Assembly: GCA_963728925.1 (NCBI GenBank)
Contig: CAVSMB010000014.1
Span: 248,001-312,000, forward strand
Origin: JBBPZA01 sp963728925
GTDB taxonomy: Bacteria; Actinomycetota; Thermoleophilia; Solirubrobacterales; Solirubrobacteraceae
Direction of reading: 5' to 3'
Length of the DNA: 64,000 nt
Shown here in pieces: positions 7,448 to 15,453 of this stretch (the stretch's first letter is position 1; every line of letters begins with the position of its first letter). A program made the position numbers and the translations under genes. Below the pieces are notes generated by a model. That model made no database searches and had not been told where the DNA came from. It worked only from the letters and a program-made list of their open reading frames with translations.

Positions 7448-7676
7448 ACCGAGACGCGACGAGCTGCTCGCTCGGTTGCTCGGCCCCGCGGGGCCCGAGG
7501 TCAGCTGCGAGGACTGCTTCGACCTGCTCGACGCGTACGTCGACGCCGAGCTGGCCGGCGCGGACGCCGACTCGCGGCTGCCCGGCATGCACGAGCACCT
7601 GCAGGGCTGCCCGGCCTGCCGCGAGGACCACGAAAGCCTGCGCGACTTCGTCGCCCTCGAGTCCGCCGAGCGCTGA
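7437..7676 (+). CDS. Putative zinc-finger (zf-HC2-like) anti-sigma factor
   Basis: A 79-residue soluble protein. It carries CEDCFDLLDAYVDAEL at ~24-39 and MHEHLQGCPACREDHESL at ~55-72, matching the H-x3-C-x2-C zinc motif of ZAS-type anti-sigma factors. It has no membrane segment, so it would act in the cytoplasm. Translation is coupled to the ECF sigma gene (ATG at 7437, upstream stop at 7447). The protein stops just before a decayed beta-helix gene, so a longer ancestral form cannot be excluded. Confidence 0.7.
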   Translation: MSTEPRRDELLARLLGPAGPEVSCEDCFDLLDAYVDAELAGADADSRLPGMHEHLQGCPACREDHESLRDFVALESAER

Positions 7677-7699
7677 CCCGGCGGCTCCCGCGCTTCGCC

Positions 7700-8020
7700 G
7701 CACCGTCGAGGGCAACCTCGTCGGCACGACCGCCGCCGGAGACGCGGCGGTGCCGAACGGCCATGAAGGCGTGTACGTGGCCGGCGACGACAACGCGATC
7801 GGCGGACCGCAGGACGGCCAGGGCAACGTCGTGGCGGGGAACTCTGGGCCGGCATCGGGATCGAGGCTGCCGTCGGCACCGGCGACCCGGCCGTCGACAA
7901 CCGCGTAGAGGGCAACCTCATCGGCACGGACTCCACCGGCACGCAGTCGCTGGGGAACGGGAGCGACGGCATCGTCATCCAGGACTCGACCGTGGCCGCA
8001 GGCTCGAGCACGACTACTAG
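7700..8020 (+). pseudogene. Fragment of a parallel beta-helix repeat protein
   Basis: Translates in two frames to the repeat style of right-handed beta-helix surface proteins: VEGNLVGTTAAGDAAVPNG, DNAIGGPQDGQGNVVAGN, then (after a shift near 7843) RVEGNLIGTDSTGTQSLGNG, SDGIVIQDSTVAAGSS. There is no start codon or signal peptide, and the frame runs on without a natural end into unrelated sequence at ~8025. A second scrap with the same motif (TIGGSQAGAGNVVAGNGDEG) lies at 14439-14533, so the gene appears to have been split by the intervening 6.4 kb. The ancestral protein was probably secreted and large. Confidence 0.6.
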
Positions 8021-8135
8021 AGGGGTTCCGACCCGCAGGCGGAAGTCCCCGAGGTGCGCCGCGGCGTGCGCGCACTGTCGTTGTGTCTCACCTTGGCGTC
8101 CTGACTCGCCGCGCCGGGGACGTAGTCTCCGCGTC

Positions 8136-9551
8136 GTGGCGATCCGTGTCGTCCTCGCGGAGGACAGCTATCTCGCACGCGAGGGGCTGCGGCGGCTGCT
8201 CGAGACGCGGCCCGGGCTGGATGTGGTCGCTGATTGCGGCGATCTCCCGTCGCTTCTGGCGGCGGTCGACGAGTACCGCCCGGACGTCGTGTTGACCGAC
8301 ATTCGGATGCCGCCCGAGGGCCGCGACGAGGGCATCCAGGCGGCAAACCGGCTGCGTGCCGAGCGGCCCGGTGTCGGCGTCGTGGTGCTCAGCCACTACG
8401 CCGAGCCGACGTACGCTTTGGCGCTGTTGGAGGGCGGTTCGGAGCGGCGCGCGTACCTGCTCAAGGAGCGCGTTGGCGACCTTGGCCAGCTCGAGGCGGC
8501 GATCGAGGCCGTCGCTGCGGGTGGCTCGGTGATCGATCCCAAGGTCGTCGAGGCGCTGGTGGCGGCGCGCGCCGCGGGCGTCGGGTCATCGCTGGCGGAG
8601 CTGACGCCGCGCGTCCACGGCGCCCACGCCGACCAGCCCGACGACCCGGCCGAGCGCGGTCCACGCCCGCCGTTCGACCGCTCCACGGCGCTCACGCGGC
8701 TCGCGGCGCGGATGCTCGTCCGCGATGACGAGGACCTCGCCGTCGACCAACTCCCGCCCGTCCCGCAAGCCGGCCGACCCGACGACCCCCGCCTGCGCTC
8801 GACCGGCGCGCCCATGCAGGAGCGTGGCGCCGAGAGCGCGACGCCGGCGCCGGCCGGTCGGCGCGAGCCGCGCGTCCTGACTGGCGAGGTTGCACGGTTG
8901 CAGGCGCAGCGGGCCGGCTTGCCGCTGGCCGGGCTGGCGCGCGTGGAGCGCATCGACGCCGAGGTCGTGCAGGCCACTGGCCAGCGCGAGGAGCTCGCCC
9001 AGCGTCTCGGTGGGCTGCCGGCGCCGCGCCGCTCGGTGCTGGGGCGCGCCAAGGACGACCACGCCGCCGAGCGCGCGCGGCTCACCGCCGCGGTCGGCGC
9101 CGCCGACCAACAACTCGACGCGCTCACCCGCCACCGCCCCGCCGCGGCCCGCGAACTGGGCCCCAACCTCGAGGAGATCCGCGGCGAGCGCGAGGGACTG
9201 GACAGCCAGATCGAGAACCTCCAGCGCGACCGCGCTCGCGTCCGCGACGATGTCGCCGACCGCGAGCTCGCCGCCGGACCGCCGTGGCTGCACGACACGC
9301 TCGGCCAACCCCCGCTCGCCGCTCGGGGACATCAGGAATGGGACCGGGCCGCGCGCGTGCTCGCACGCTACCGCGTCGATCAGGACCTCGACAACGACGT
9401 CCCCGGCATCGGACCCGAACCCGACCATCCCGACAAACGCCGCGGCTGGCAGCGCGTCAGGGCTGACCTCACCCGCGCCCAACGCCGCCTAGGACGCGAA
9501 CACACGCTCGACCGCGGCCGCGGCCGCGGCCGCGGGCTCGAGCGCGACTAA
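8136..9551 (+). pseudogene. Chimera: truncated response regulator joined to a MobF-type relaxase tail
   Basis: From GTG 8136 the first ~158 residues are a NarL/FixJ-type receiver domain: AIRVVLAEDSYLAREGLRRL, phospho-Asp in DVVLTDIRMPP, VVVLSHYAEPTYALALLEGG, YLLKERVGDLGQL. They stop at SLAELTPR, exactly where the LuxR helix-turn-helix should begin. The frame stays open but continues as different sequence resembling the C-terminus of actinobacterial conjugative relaxase/helicases: coiled-coil-rich (ERARLTAAVGAADQQLDAL) and ending with WDRAARVLARYRVDQDLD and IGPEPDHPDKRRGWQRVR. The DNA-binding half of the regulator and the catalytic half of the relaxase are both missing. Probably a non-functional recombination product. 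Confidence 0.6.
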
Positions 9552-9559
9552 ACGCTGCC

Positions 9560-9990
9560 GGCGCGCTGACGCCGATCGCGGTCCCACCGGCGAGCCATGA
9601 GGCTGCGCGGGACCTGGCGCGCGCGTGTGAGCAGGTCCGCGGCGACCTGTGTGGTGCCGTCATCGCCTGTCCAAGCTGCTGCTGCGCCATGGACGCGTGT
9701 GGGAACAGAGCACCTGGACCCAGGCGCGCCAGCGCTGGCTGGGTGCCCAGCACTTCGAGCACGTCAATACCGAGCGAGCTGGCGCACGTTGACAACCTGG
9801 CCGCCTGCCGCCTGCGAGGGCCTGCTCGCCCGCCGCGTCGCGCTCGATGAGCGCCTCTCGCACGTCGCGCGAGACCCGGAGTTCTGGCCGCTCGTGCGTC
9901 GGCTGCGCGCGTTCCGCGGGATCGACACGCTGTCGGCGCTGGTCATCGTGCTCGAGCTCGGCGACTTTCAGCGCTTCCATCGGGGGTGCC
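9560..9990 (+). pseudogene. IS110-family transposase remnant
   Basis: Frame-broken pieces of an IS110 transposase: ARDLARACEQVRGDL, then HRLSKLLLRHGRVWE, TQARQRWLGAQHFEHVN, then LLARRVALDERLSHVA and LRAFRGIDTLSALVIVLELG with DFQRFHR, the start of the Transposase_20 domain. The N-terminal RuvC-like DEDD domain and the C-terminal serine region are absent. It is cut off just before the SMP-30-like gene. Confidence 0.65.
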
Positions 9991-10027
9991 GGCACGGCCG
10001 TGACCGGCGCGCGGATACCGTTGGCGC

Positions 10028-10990
10028 ATGCCGGATGCGCGTTTGCTCCCCTTGTCCGCAGCGGTGGGCACTGCTGTCGCTGGCCTGGGCGTCGCGGCGG
10101 GCGAGACGTTCCCGCGGGTGCTCGGGCCCCTCGCCGGCAGGGCGCTGCCGCTGCCCGTCGATCCGCCGCCGGTGCGAGTCCTGGCCGGCGGTCTGGGCGG
10201 ATTGGAGTCGGTGCTCGTTGACGGCGGCGGCCGGTTGTACTTCTCGAGCCAGACCTGGTGTGGTCACAAGGGCGCGATCCTGCGCATGGACGCTCCGGAC
10301 GCCCAGCCCGAGGAGCTGGTCGGCGGGATCCTCAATCCCGGCGGTCTGGCATGGAGCGAGGATGGGTGGCTGATTGCCGGGTACGGCGACAGCCCCCACG
10401 GCGGGTTGATCGGCAACTGGGTCGGCCTCGCCGGGCTGCTGCGCATTGACCCGGAGACGGGCGCCTGCGAGCGGTGGGTAGGCGGTCTGGGCATGGCCAA
10501 CGGTGTGGCCGTGGCGCCCGACGGCGCCGTGTACGCCTCCAACGACATCGGCACGCATCTGGACCGGATCGACCGCCAGGGCAATGTGCAGCGCCGCTGG
10601 GCGCGCGTGGCGTCGGCGAACGGCTTGGCGGTCGACACGGCCGGCCGGTTCCTCTACGCGGCGCAGACCTTCGTGGCCGCGCGCATTGCGCGGGTCGATC
10701 TCGGCGACCCGGACAGCGTCACCACGCACGCTCGGGCCCCGGCGGTTGCCTGCGCCTCGATGCTCGACGGGCTGGCGATCGACGAGAGCGGCCGCCTGTT
10801 CGTGGCCGCCAACGGCGCGGGACAGGTGTGGCGCATCGATCGCGACGGCACGATCCAGGCGCTCGCGCGCGGCCTGCGGTGCCCCAGCGCCGTGGCGCTG
10901 GGGCGCAGCGAGCGCGGCTTTCGCGCCGGCAACGTCTACGCAGTCACATTCGCCGGCGACGTCGTCGAGCTGCGCGGCGCCGCCGTCTGA
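10028..10990 (+). CDS. SMP-30/gluconolactonase-like beta-propeller protein
   Basis: A 320-residue protein. A hydrophobic N-terminus (LLPLSAAVGTAVAGLGVAAG) could be a signal or anchor sequence. The rest has repeated blade motifs of six-bladed propellers: ESVLVDGGGRLYFSS, PGGLAWSEDGWLIAGYG, ANGVAVAPDGAVYASND, ANGLAVDTAGRFLYAA, LDGLAIDESGRLFVAANG, SAVALGRSERGF. Acidic and Asn residues at blade ends match metal-dependent lactonases of the SMP-30/LRE family. Substrate is unknown. It sits among mobile-element fragments, yet the frame is intact. Confidence 0.75.
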   Translation: MPDARLLPLSAAVGTAVAGLGVAAGETFPRVLGPLAGRALPLPVDPPPVRVLAGGLGGLESVLVDGGGRLYFSSQTWCGHKGAILRMDAPDAQPEELVGGILNPGGLAWSEDGWLIAGYGDSPHGGLIGNWVGLAGLLRIDPETGACERWVGGLGMANGVAVAPDGAVYASNDIGTHLDRIDRQGNVQRRWARVASANGLAVDTAGRFLYAAQTFVAARIARVDLGDPDSVTTHARAPAVACASMLDGLAIDESGRLFVAANGAGQVWRIDRDGTIQALARGLRCPSAVALGRSERGFRAGNVYAVTFAGDVVELRGAAV

Positions 10991-11154
10991 ACCGCGGCCC
11001 CTAGCGTCCCGTCCGGGGCAGGTAGGTCTCCCGCCGCGGCGACAGGCGCTAGCCGACCTTCAGGCTGACTGTCAGGCTGAGCGCCTTGAGCTTGCGCACG
11101 TCGAGCTTGAACGGCACGCGCGACGAGGGCGAGCGACGCGGCGAGGTCAGCGGG

Positions 11155-11276
11155 GGGCGGTGCAGGACGGCCGGTGTCGTGGGCGCGGGTCTCGGCGACG
11201 CGGGTGAGCAGCAGCGCGAGGAAGCTGAGCAGGACGTGCGCGCGGATGTGGTCTTGTCTGAATTTCTGCTCGGTTG
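11155..11276 (-). pseudogene. C-terminal scrap of an IS4/IS1634-like transposase
   Basis: On the minus strand the sequence reads FRQDHIRAHVLLSFLALLLT then RVAETRAHDTGR, the helix following the catalytic Glu in IS1634/IS4-type DDE transposases. Nothing upstream or downstream in any frame restores the rest. Downstream (11050-11110) the minus strand continues with PFKLDVRKLKALSLTVSLKV in another frame, of unknown origin. Confidence 0.5.
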
Positions 11277-11837
11277 CTAGGGCCAACCCGTTGACGTTTG
11301 CGCAACACGAATGCCGCGCGGCGGGTGTACAGTCGAACACGAGCTGGCTTCGCGGCCAGAATTCTCAGCCCAAGCTCGGGTGCCATCGACGGCGCGATCT
11401 GCGCCACGAGGGGAGCGGCGGGGGTTTCTGGTTTTGACTGCGGGGCTGGTGCGGTACTTCTACGGGCGTTACTCCACCGGCCTGGTGGGCGCGGGTCTCA
11501 TCTGATTGACCGCCGGGGGGTGCTTCCCGTCTTCCTTCGGTGCGCACCCGCCAGAGGGACGGAAGGGCGTATGACCGTGGCGCCAAGGAGACAGGACTGG
11601 GCAGCGCGCAGGCGAGCGCTCAACCGTTCGCGCGGCTATCGCCGGCCGTTGCCGGCGATCGATGCACAGAGACTGAGCGCCCGGCGGGCGGAGGGCGCCC
11701 GGCCCAAACCGGGCGCGGTTGGTCTGAGCGACCCGCGCTATGCGTACCTGACGCGATCGCACGACTAGGAAGGCCGGCCGATGCCGTATTTCGACGGGCG
11801 AGACAGCGCTCATGCCGCGAGTTGAGGTTCTAACCAG
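11277..11837. other. Stretch without a confident gene
   Basis: About 560 bp between the transposase scrap and the acetyltransferase. Two short frames exist: 11311-11505 (64 aa; its end, VLTAGLVRYFYGRYSTGLVG, is mildly hydrophobic) and 11571-11768 (see separate entry). I see no promoter, repeat or RNA fold that I can support. Confidence 0.4.
11571..11768 (+). CDS. Possible small basic protein (65 aa)
   Basis: ATG at 11571; reads MTVAPRRQDWAARRRALNRS with many Arg and Pro residues. There is no recognised domain. It lies in a decayed region and lacks a clear ribosome-binding site, so it may be a chance frame. Confidence 0.25.
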   Translation: MTVAPRRQDWAARRRALNRSRGYRRPLPAIDAQRLSARRAEGARPKPGAVGLSDPRYAYLTRSHD

Positions 11838-12905
11838 GTGCGCCGGACGATCACGTTGCGCGACGGTGCGCGGGTGACGCTGCGTCCGATCGCGCCTGAG
11901 GACAGGCCGCTTCTAGTTGCCGCTTTTGAGCGTCTGAGCGAGGAGTCGCGCTACCGGCGGTTCTTCGCGACCAAGAACGAGCTGTCTGCGGCGGAACTCG
12001 CCTACCTCGTTGACGTTGACCACACGGACCACGAGGCGATCATCGCTGTCGACCCGTCAAGCGGGGAGATGCTGGGCGTCGCGCGCTACATCCGCTCCAA
12101 GGCCGATCCGCAGGTGGCCGAGGTGGCCGAGGTGGCCGAGGTGGCCGAGGTGGCCGAGGTGGCCGAGGTGGCGGTCACCGTTGCCGACGACTGGCAGCGG
12201 CGCGGTCTGGGCCGCGCGCTGCTTAACCGTTTGACGTATCGCGCCCGGCGCGAGGGGGTGCGCCGGTTCAGCGCGCTGGTCCAGGGCGACAACCCGGGGG
12301 CCCTCAGGCTGCTCGAGGGTGTCGGCGACACCCAACACCAGCATGACGGCGGCGTGGTCGAGCTCGTGATCGAGCTACCCCCCCAACGCGGGATGGGGGC
12401 GCACCTCACCCGCGCGCTGCGAGCGGCGGCGGCAGGAACTTTGGTCCCGGCGATGACCCTCGCCGAGCGCGTCGCCGTCGGCGTGGGGTCATCGCCGCCC
12501 CCACCCCTGCATCGTGGTCGTCCGATCCAGACGATTGTCGTCGGCGTGGACGGCTCGCAGACGGGTGTGACGGCGCTGACCGTCGCGCTGTCGCTCGCCG
12601 GGGTCCTGGGGGCCGCGGTTCACGTGGTGAGCGCCTATGGCATCTTGCAGGAACCCTCCGACGCCGAGGCCGTGCTGGCGGCAGCGACGCGCGCCGCGCG
12701 CGCGAAGGGGCTTGAGGCCGTCACCCACGCGCGGCGCGATGACCCCGCCGAGGCGCTGATCGCCGTCGCCGAAGAGCAGGACGCCGACCTGTTGATCGTC
12801 GGCAGCACAGGCACGAGCCGCGCGTCGCGGTCCCTTCTGGGCAGCGTGCCGGACAAGATCTCCCACCACGCACCCTGCAGCCTCCTCATCGCGCGCACCG
12901 ACTAA
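11838..12905 (+). CDS. GNAT acetyltransferase fused to a universal stress protein domain
   Basis: A 355-residue two-domain protein from GTG 11838. Residues ~1-175 are a GNAT domain like those of protein-lysine acetyltransferases (ARVTLRPIAPEDRPLLVAAF, SRYRRFFATKNELS; acetyl-CoA loop WQRRGLGRALLNRL). Residues ~230-353 are a Usp domain with QTIVVGVDGSQTGVTALTVA, DADLLIVGSTGTSRASRSLL and the ATP-binding-type G-S-x9-G-S, ending SHHAPCSLLIARTD. Between beta strands of the GNAT domain six VAE repeats are inserted where one would be normal. GNAT-Usp or cNMP-GNAT architectures sense stress or nucleotide in actinobacteria. The target protein is unknown. Confidence 0.8.
   Translation: MRRTITLRDGARVTLRPIAPEDRPLLVAAFERLSEESRYRRFFATKNELSAAELAYLVDVDHTDHEAIIAVDPSSGEMLGVARYIRSKADPQVAEVAEVAEVAEVAEVAEVAVTVADDWQRRGLGRALLNRLTYRARREGVRRFSALVQGDNPGALRLLEGVGDTQHQHDGGVVELVIELPPQRGMGAHLTRALRAAAAGTLVPAMTLAERVAVGVGSSPPPPLHRGRPIQTIVVGVDGSQTGVTALTVALSLAGVLGAAVHVVSAYGILQEPSDAEAVLAAATRAARAKGLEAVTHARRDDPAEALIAVAEEQDADLLIVGSTGTSRASRSLLGSVPDKISHHAPCSLLIARTD
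12114..12167 (+). repeat. 9-bp tandem repeat (GTGGCCGAG x6) inside the acetyltransferase
   Basis: Six exact copies of GTGGCCGAG, each coding Val-Ala-Glu, followed by GTGGCG. Being a multiple of three it changes length without shifting frame. Confidence 0.95.
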
Positions 12906-12929
12906 CCGTCCTGCCCGGCGCGAGGACGG
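12906..12929 (+). terminator. Stem-loop directly after the acetyltransferase-Usp gene
   Basis: CCGTCCT, a 10-nt loop, then AGGACGG; begins at the base after the TAA. There is no T-run, so it may be a weak or Rho-assisted terminator or an mRNA 3'-end stabiliser. A second hairpin (GCCGCT/AGCGGC) lies at about 12992-13008. Confidence 0.4.
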
Positions 12930-13385
12930 AAGCGAAGCGGCGCGCCACAGCGCTCGATAACGAGGCTTAGGTCAAGCGCAAGGGGAAAAGGCCGCTTGAG
13001 GAGCGGCATCGCGGCCGGCCACCCACCGGACCTTATGTATCGTCGGGGCGGTCGTCGAGCCATTCGTCGAGGATCTGGGCGACGTCGTCGTGGCGGTAGG
13101 CCTCGCCTGGCCCGGATCGTTCATGAGGCTCGTGGCGGCTGAGCGGTGGGAGCGGTGGCGGGTTTGTGGTGATGTGAGTGCGGCTCTCGTGTTGGGGGGA
13201 TCGCGGCGGGAGGTTCTGGCGGAAGCGTCGGCGCTCGTCGAGGGCGGCGATGGGCGGCGGTCAGGGTGGCGGCCGAGTGGAAGTGCGCTGATCGTCGTTG
13301 GGGGTGTCGGCGCGGTTTAGCGCGCGGGCGGTGGTAGCGCGAGCGGGCGGGCGAACGCGGCGGCCAGCGCGTCGGTCCAGGGTCA
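12930..13385. other. Non-coding or decayed stretch with a short minus-strand coding remnant
   Basis: No complete gene. On the minus strand from ~13110 to the TAA at 13033-13035 a C-terminal-looking tail reads GEAYRHDDVAQILDEWLDDR and ends PDDT. Its strand and position near conjugation and IS remnants suggest it came with the same mobile DNA. Its family is not recognised. Confidence 0.3.
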
Positions 13386-13960
13386 GCTGCGTTGCAGGCG
13401 CAGGGTCGCGCGGCGGGCGTGGAAGGCCAGCCGCGCGGCGGTGTGCAGCAGCCGGTAGCGCAACGTCTTGGGTTCGCAGACGGCCAGCTCGCCGTCGAGC
13501 GCGAGGTGCTGGGTCCGGGCGGTGAGGTCTTGGGCGATGAGCGAGATCTCCAACCAGACGGCGTTGAGATCGAAGTCGCGGAACGGCAGATTCTCCAGGC
13601 CGGCCTGCTTGGCGGCCCGGATGCTGTCTTGGGCGCTGGCGCTGGCGCTGGCGCGGGCGCGGGCGCGGTGCACGCACTCGAGCTTGACCGTGTCGCCTTC
13701 GAGGTCGGTCAGCGTGGCCAGGAAGCGATGGCCGTCGTGATCGGTGAAGGAAAGCTGGGCGCCGGGGTGTGGGCGCTCGCGGCGGACGATCACCCGGCTG
13801 CCCGCGGGCCAGCCGGTGAGGTCGAGCCGGTCGGTGATCTCGGCCACCCATGCGCCCTCGCGCTCTTCGCCGTCCTGGCGGATCGCCGGGCGCCACGCGG
13901 TTTCGCCCACCTCGAGGATCGCCCGGCGGATCGTCTCGGTCAGATCGAAGCCTCGGCGTG
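13386..13960 (-). pseudogene. IS1380-family transposase, C-terminal part
   Basis: About 185 residues of a DDE transposase of the IS1380 type, on the minus strand: AWVAEITDRLDLTGWPAGSR, VIVRRERPHPGAQLSFTD, GLENLPFRDFDLNAVWLEIS (conserved around the catalytic Glu), LAVCEPKTLRYRLLHTAARL. The N-terminal two-thirds with the first two Asp residues is missing. At ~13950 the sequence switches to an SCO6880-type conjugation protein in another frame. A hexanucleotide repeat has expanded an Ala/Ser/Arg stretch (ARARASASASA). Confidence 0.7.
13632..13667. repeat. Hexanucleotide repeat (GGCGCT x3, GGCGCG x3)
   Basis: Six consecutive 6-bp units, the last three differing by one base, within the IS1380 remnant. 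Confidence 0.9.
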
Positions 13961-14438
13961 GCCTTGGGCGAGCTCGCGCTCGCGGCGGTGCGTCGCGTCC
14001 TCCTTCTGATGCTGGCGCTGGGTGGTGCGCTGACCGATGCGGGCGCGCATCGCGTGGTCGGTCGCCGCCTCGGTCGCCGCGCGTTCCACCTGCCGCGTCG
14101 CGCGGCCGGGGCCGACGAGGTGCATGACCATCGTCACCGTGCGCGTCGTCTGGGTGCCCATCAGCAACGGCTGCAAGAACAGCGCGCGCACGTCGATGCG
14201 CGGCCACTCCGCGACCCACAACGTCACGTGCCCCGCCCCGTCGGTCGCGATGTGCGACCAGTGCTCATCGCGGGCCATCGGCCCCGCCGCACTCGCGCTG
14301 ATCCCGTCCCCCGCGCTGCGTTGGCGGCCCTGGCGGCCCCACGGGTCATACGCGTCACGGATCGTCGCCGCGATCCCGCGCCGCGTGAGCACGCCGCTGA
14401 CCAAGATCCCCGCGGCGTCCAGGAGGGATGGAACACGA
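13938..14438 (-). pseudogene. SCO6880-type conjugation (type IV secretion) protein, internal fragment
   Basis: On the minus strand ~165 residues match the middle of SCO6880-family proteins, partners of the actinobacterial conjugative ATPase: LVSGVLTRRGIAATIRDAYD, DEHWSHIATDGAGHVTLWVA, EWPRIDVRALFLQPLLMGTQ, then RATRQVERAATEAATDHAMR. It has no start, and at the 3' side runs into the IS1380 remnant after ELAQGHAEAS. It is a relic of an integrated conjugative element. Confidence 0.65.
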
Positions 14439-14533
14439 TCGGTGGCTCACAGGCGGGGGCCGGCAACGTCGTGGCGGGGAACGGTGACGAGGGCGTTCGG
14501 GTCGGCGCGCGAGCGACGGTGCGGTCGGCGTAG
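14439..14533 (+). pseudogene. Second scrap of the parallel beta-helix gene
   Basis: Reads NTIGGSQAGAGNVVAGNGDE then GVRVGARATVRSA and stop. Same NxIGG...GNVVAGN repeat as at 7700-8020 and same strand. It abuts the SCO6880 remnant at ~14438. Confidence 0.5.
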
Positions 14534-14540
14534 CCGCGCC

Positions 14541-15419
14541 TCAGGCGACCGCCGGCTCGAGCAGCGCCCGCGGGATGCCGCCCACGCCGGTCAGACCGGG
14601 GCCCACGTGGGTGCCGATGACCGGGCCGACCTCGGAGACGAAGACCGGTTCGGAGTCGTTGATCGCCCGGCCGCGCTCGACGAGGCGCTGCGCGACGTCG
14701 GGCGACTGGATGTGCTGAACGACCCAGCCGTCCGCGCCGTCGCGGGCGCGGCTCTCCATGAACTGCACCATGCGCTCGAAGGCGCGCCCCGCGGTGCGGA
14801 CGCGCTCCACCGGGGTGATCTCCTCCTCGAGGGTGAGGATCGGCTTGATCCGCAGCGCGGTTCCGACCCACGCCTGGGCGCCCTGGATGCGTCCCCCCCG
14901 GCGCAGGAACTCGAGCGTGTCGATGCAGAACCAGATCATCAGGGCCTCGCGCGCCTCGCGGGCGCGGGCGACCACCGCGTCGCGGTCACCGCCGCCGCGC
15001 GCTGCGGCGGCCGCGGCCAGCAGGACGAGGCCGAGGCCGCCGCACGTCGTCGCGCTGTCGATGACCTCGATGCGCTCCCCGCCCGCACCCTGCTCCTGGA
15101 GCTGCGAGCGCGCCTGGCGTGCCGATTCGCACGTGCCCGAGATGCCGGCCGAGAGGTGGATGGAGACGACGTCGCAACCCTGCACGAGCAGCGGCTCGTA
15201 GACGGCGACGAAGTCGCCGATCGAGGGCTGTGAGGTGGTCGGCAGCTCGTCCGCCGAGCCGAGGTGCTCGTAGTAGGCGTCGAAGTTGGGGAGGTCGGCC
15301 TCGCGGTCCTGGCGGCCCTGCCAGTTCACGTAGAGGCTGACCTGGTGCAGCTCGTTGGCGTCCGCCAGCTCGCGCGGGAGGTAGTGGGTCGTGTCGGTGA
15401 CGACGGCGACGGGGGGCAT
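14541..15419 (-). CDS. DegV family fatty-acid-binding protein
   Basis: A 292-residue cytoplasmic protein. DegV fold signatures: VAVVTDTTHYLPRELAD at the N-terminus, the lipid-contact TSQPSIGDF at ~61-69, SIHLSAGISGTCESARQA, IDSATTCGGLGLVLLAAA, IDTLEFLRRGGRIQGAQAWV. The C-terminus carries the HVGPGLTGVGG segment. DegV/FakB proteins hold a fatty acid for FakA kinase in some phyla; no fakA homologue is in the window, so its partner is unknown. It is transcribed divergently from an epimerase across a 34-bp gap that holds back-to-back -10 elements. Confidence 0.92.
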   Translation of the reverse strand: MPPVAVVTDTTHYLPRELADANELHQVSLYVNWQGRQDREADLPNFDAYYEHLGSADELPTTSQPSIGDFVAVYEPLLVQGCDVVSIHLSAGISGTCESARQARSQLQEQGAGGERIEVIDSATTCGGLGLVLLAAAAAARGGGDRDAVVARAREAREALMIWFCIDTLEFLRRGGRIQGAQAWVGTALRIKPILTLEEEITPVERVRTAGRAFERMVQFMESRARDGADGWVVQHIQSPDVAQRLVERGRAINDSEPVFVSEVGPVIGTHVGPGLTGVGGIPRALLEPAVA

Positions 15420-15430
15420 GGCGCGCCCGG

Positions 15431-15444
15431 ACCCTATCTACACT
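15431..15444. promoter_or_regulatory. Back-to-back -10 elements (bidirectional promoter)
   Basis: ACCCTA (15431-15436; TAGGGT on the minus strand) and TACACT (15439-15444, plus strand) are 2 bp apart. They end 11 nt before the DegV ATG (15419) and 9 nt before the epimerase ATG (15454). The whole intergenic space is 34 bp and neither gene has a Shine-Dalgarno. Confidence 0.55.
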
Positions 15445-15453
15445 CCGCCGCGC

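Noticed and set aside
12114..12167. CRISPR-like direct repeats
   Set aside because: Units are contiguous 9-mers without spacers and lie in frame within a gene; a coding tandem repeat.
12906..12929. Strong Rho-independent terminator
   Set aside because: A stem is present but there is no T-run, so it is listed only as a low-confidence terminator.
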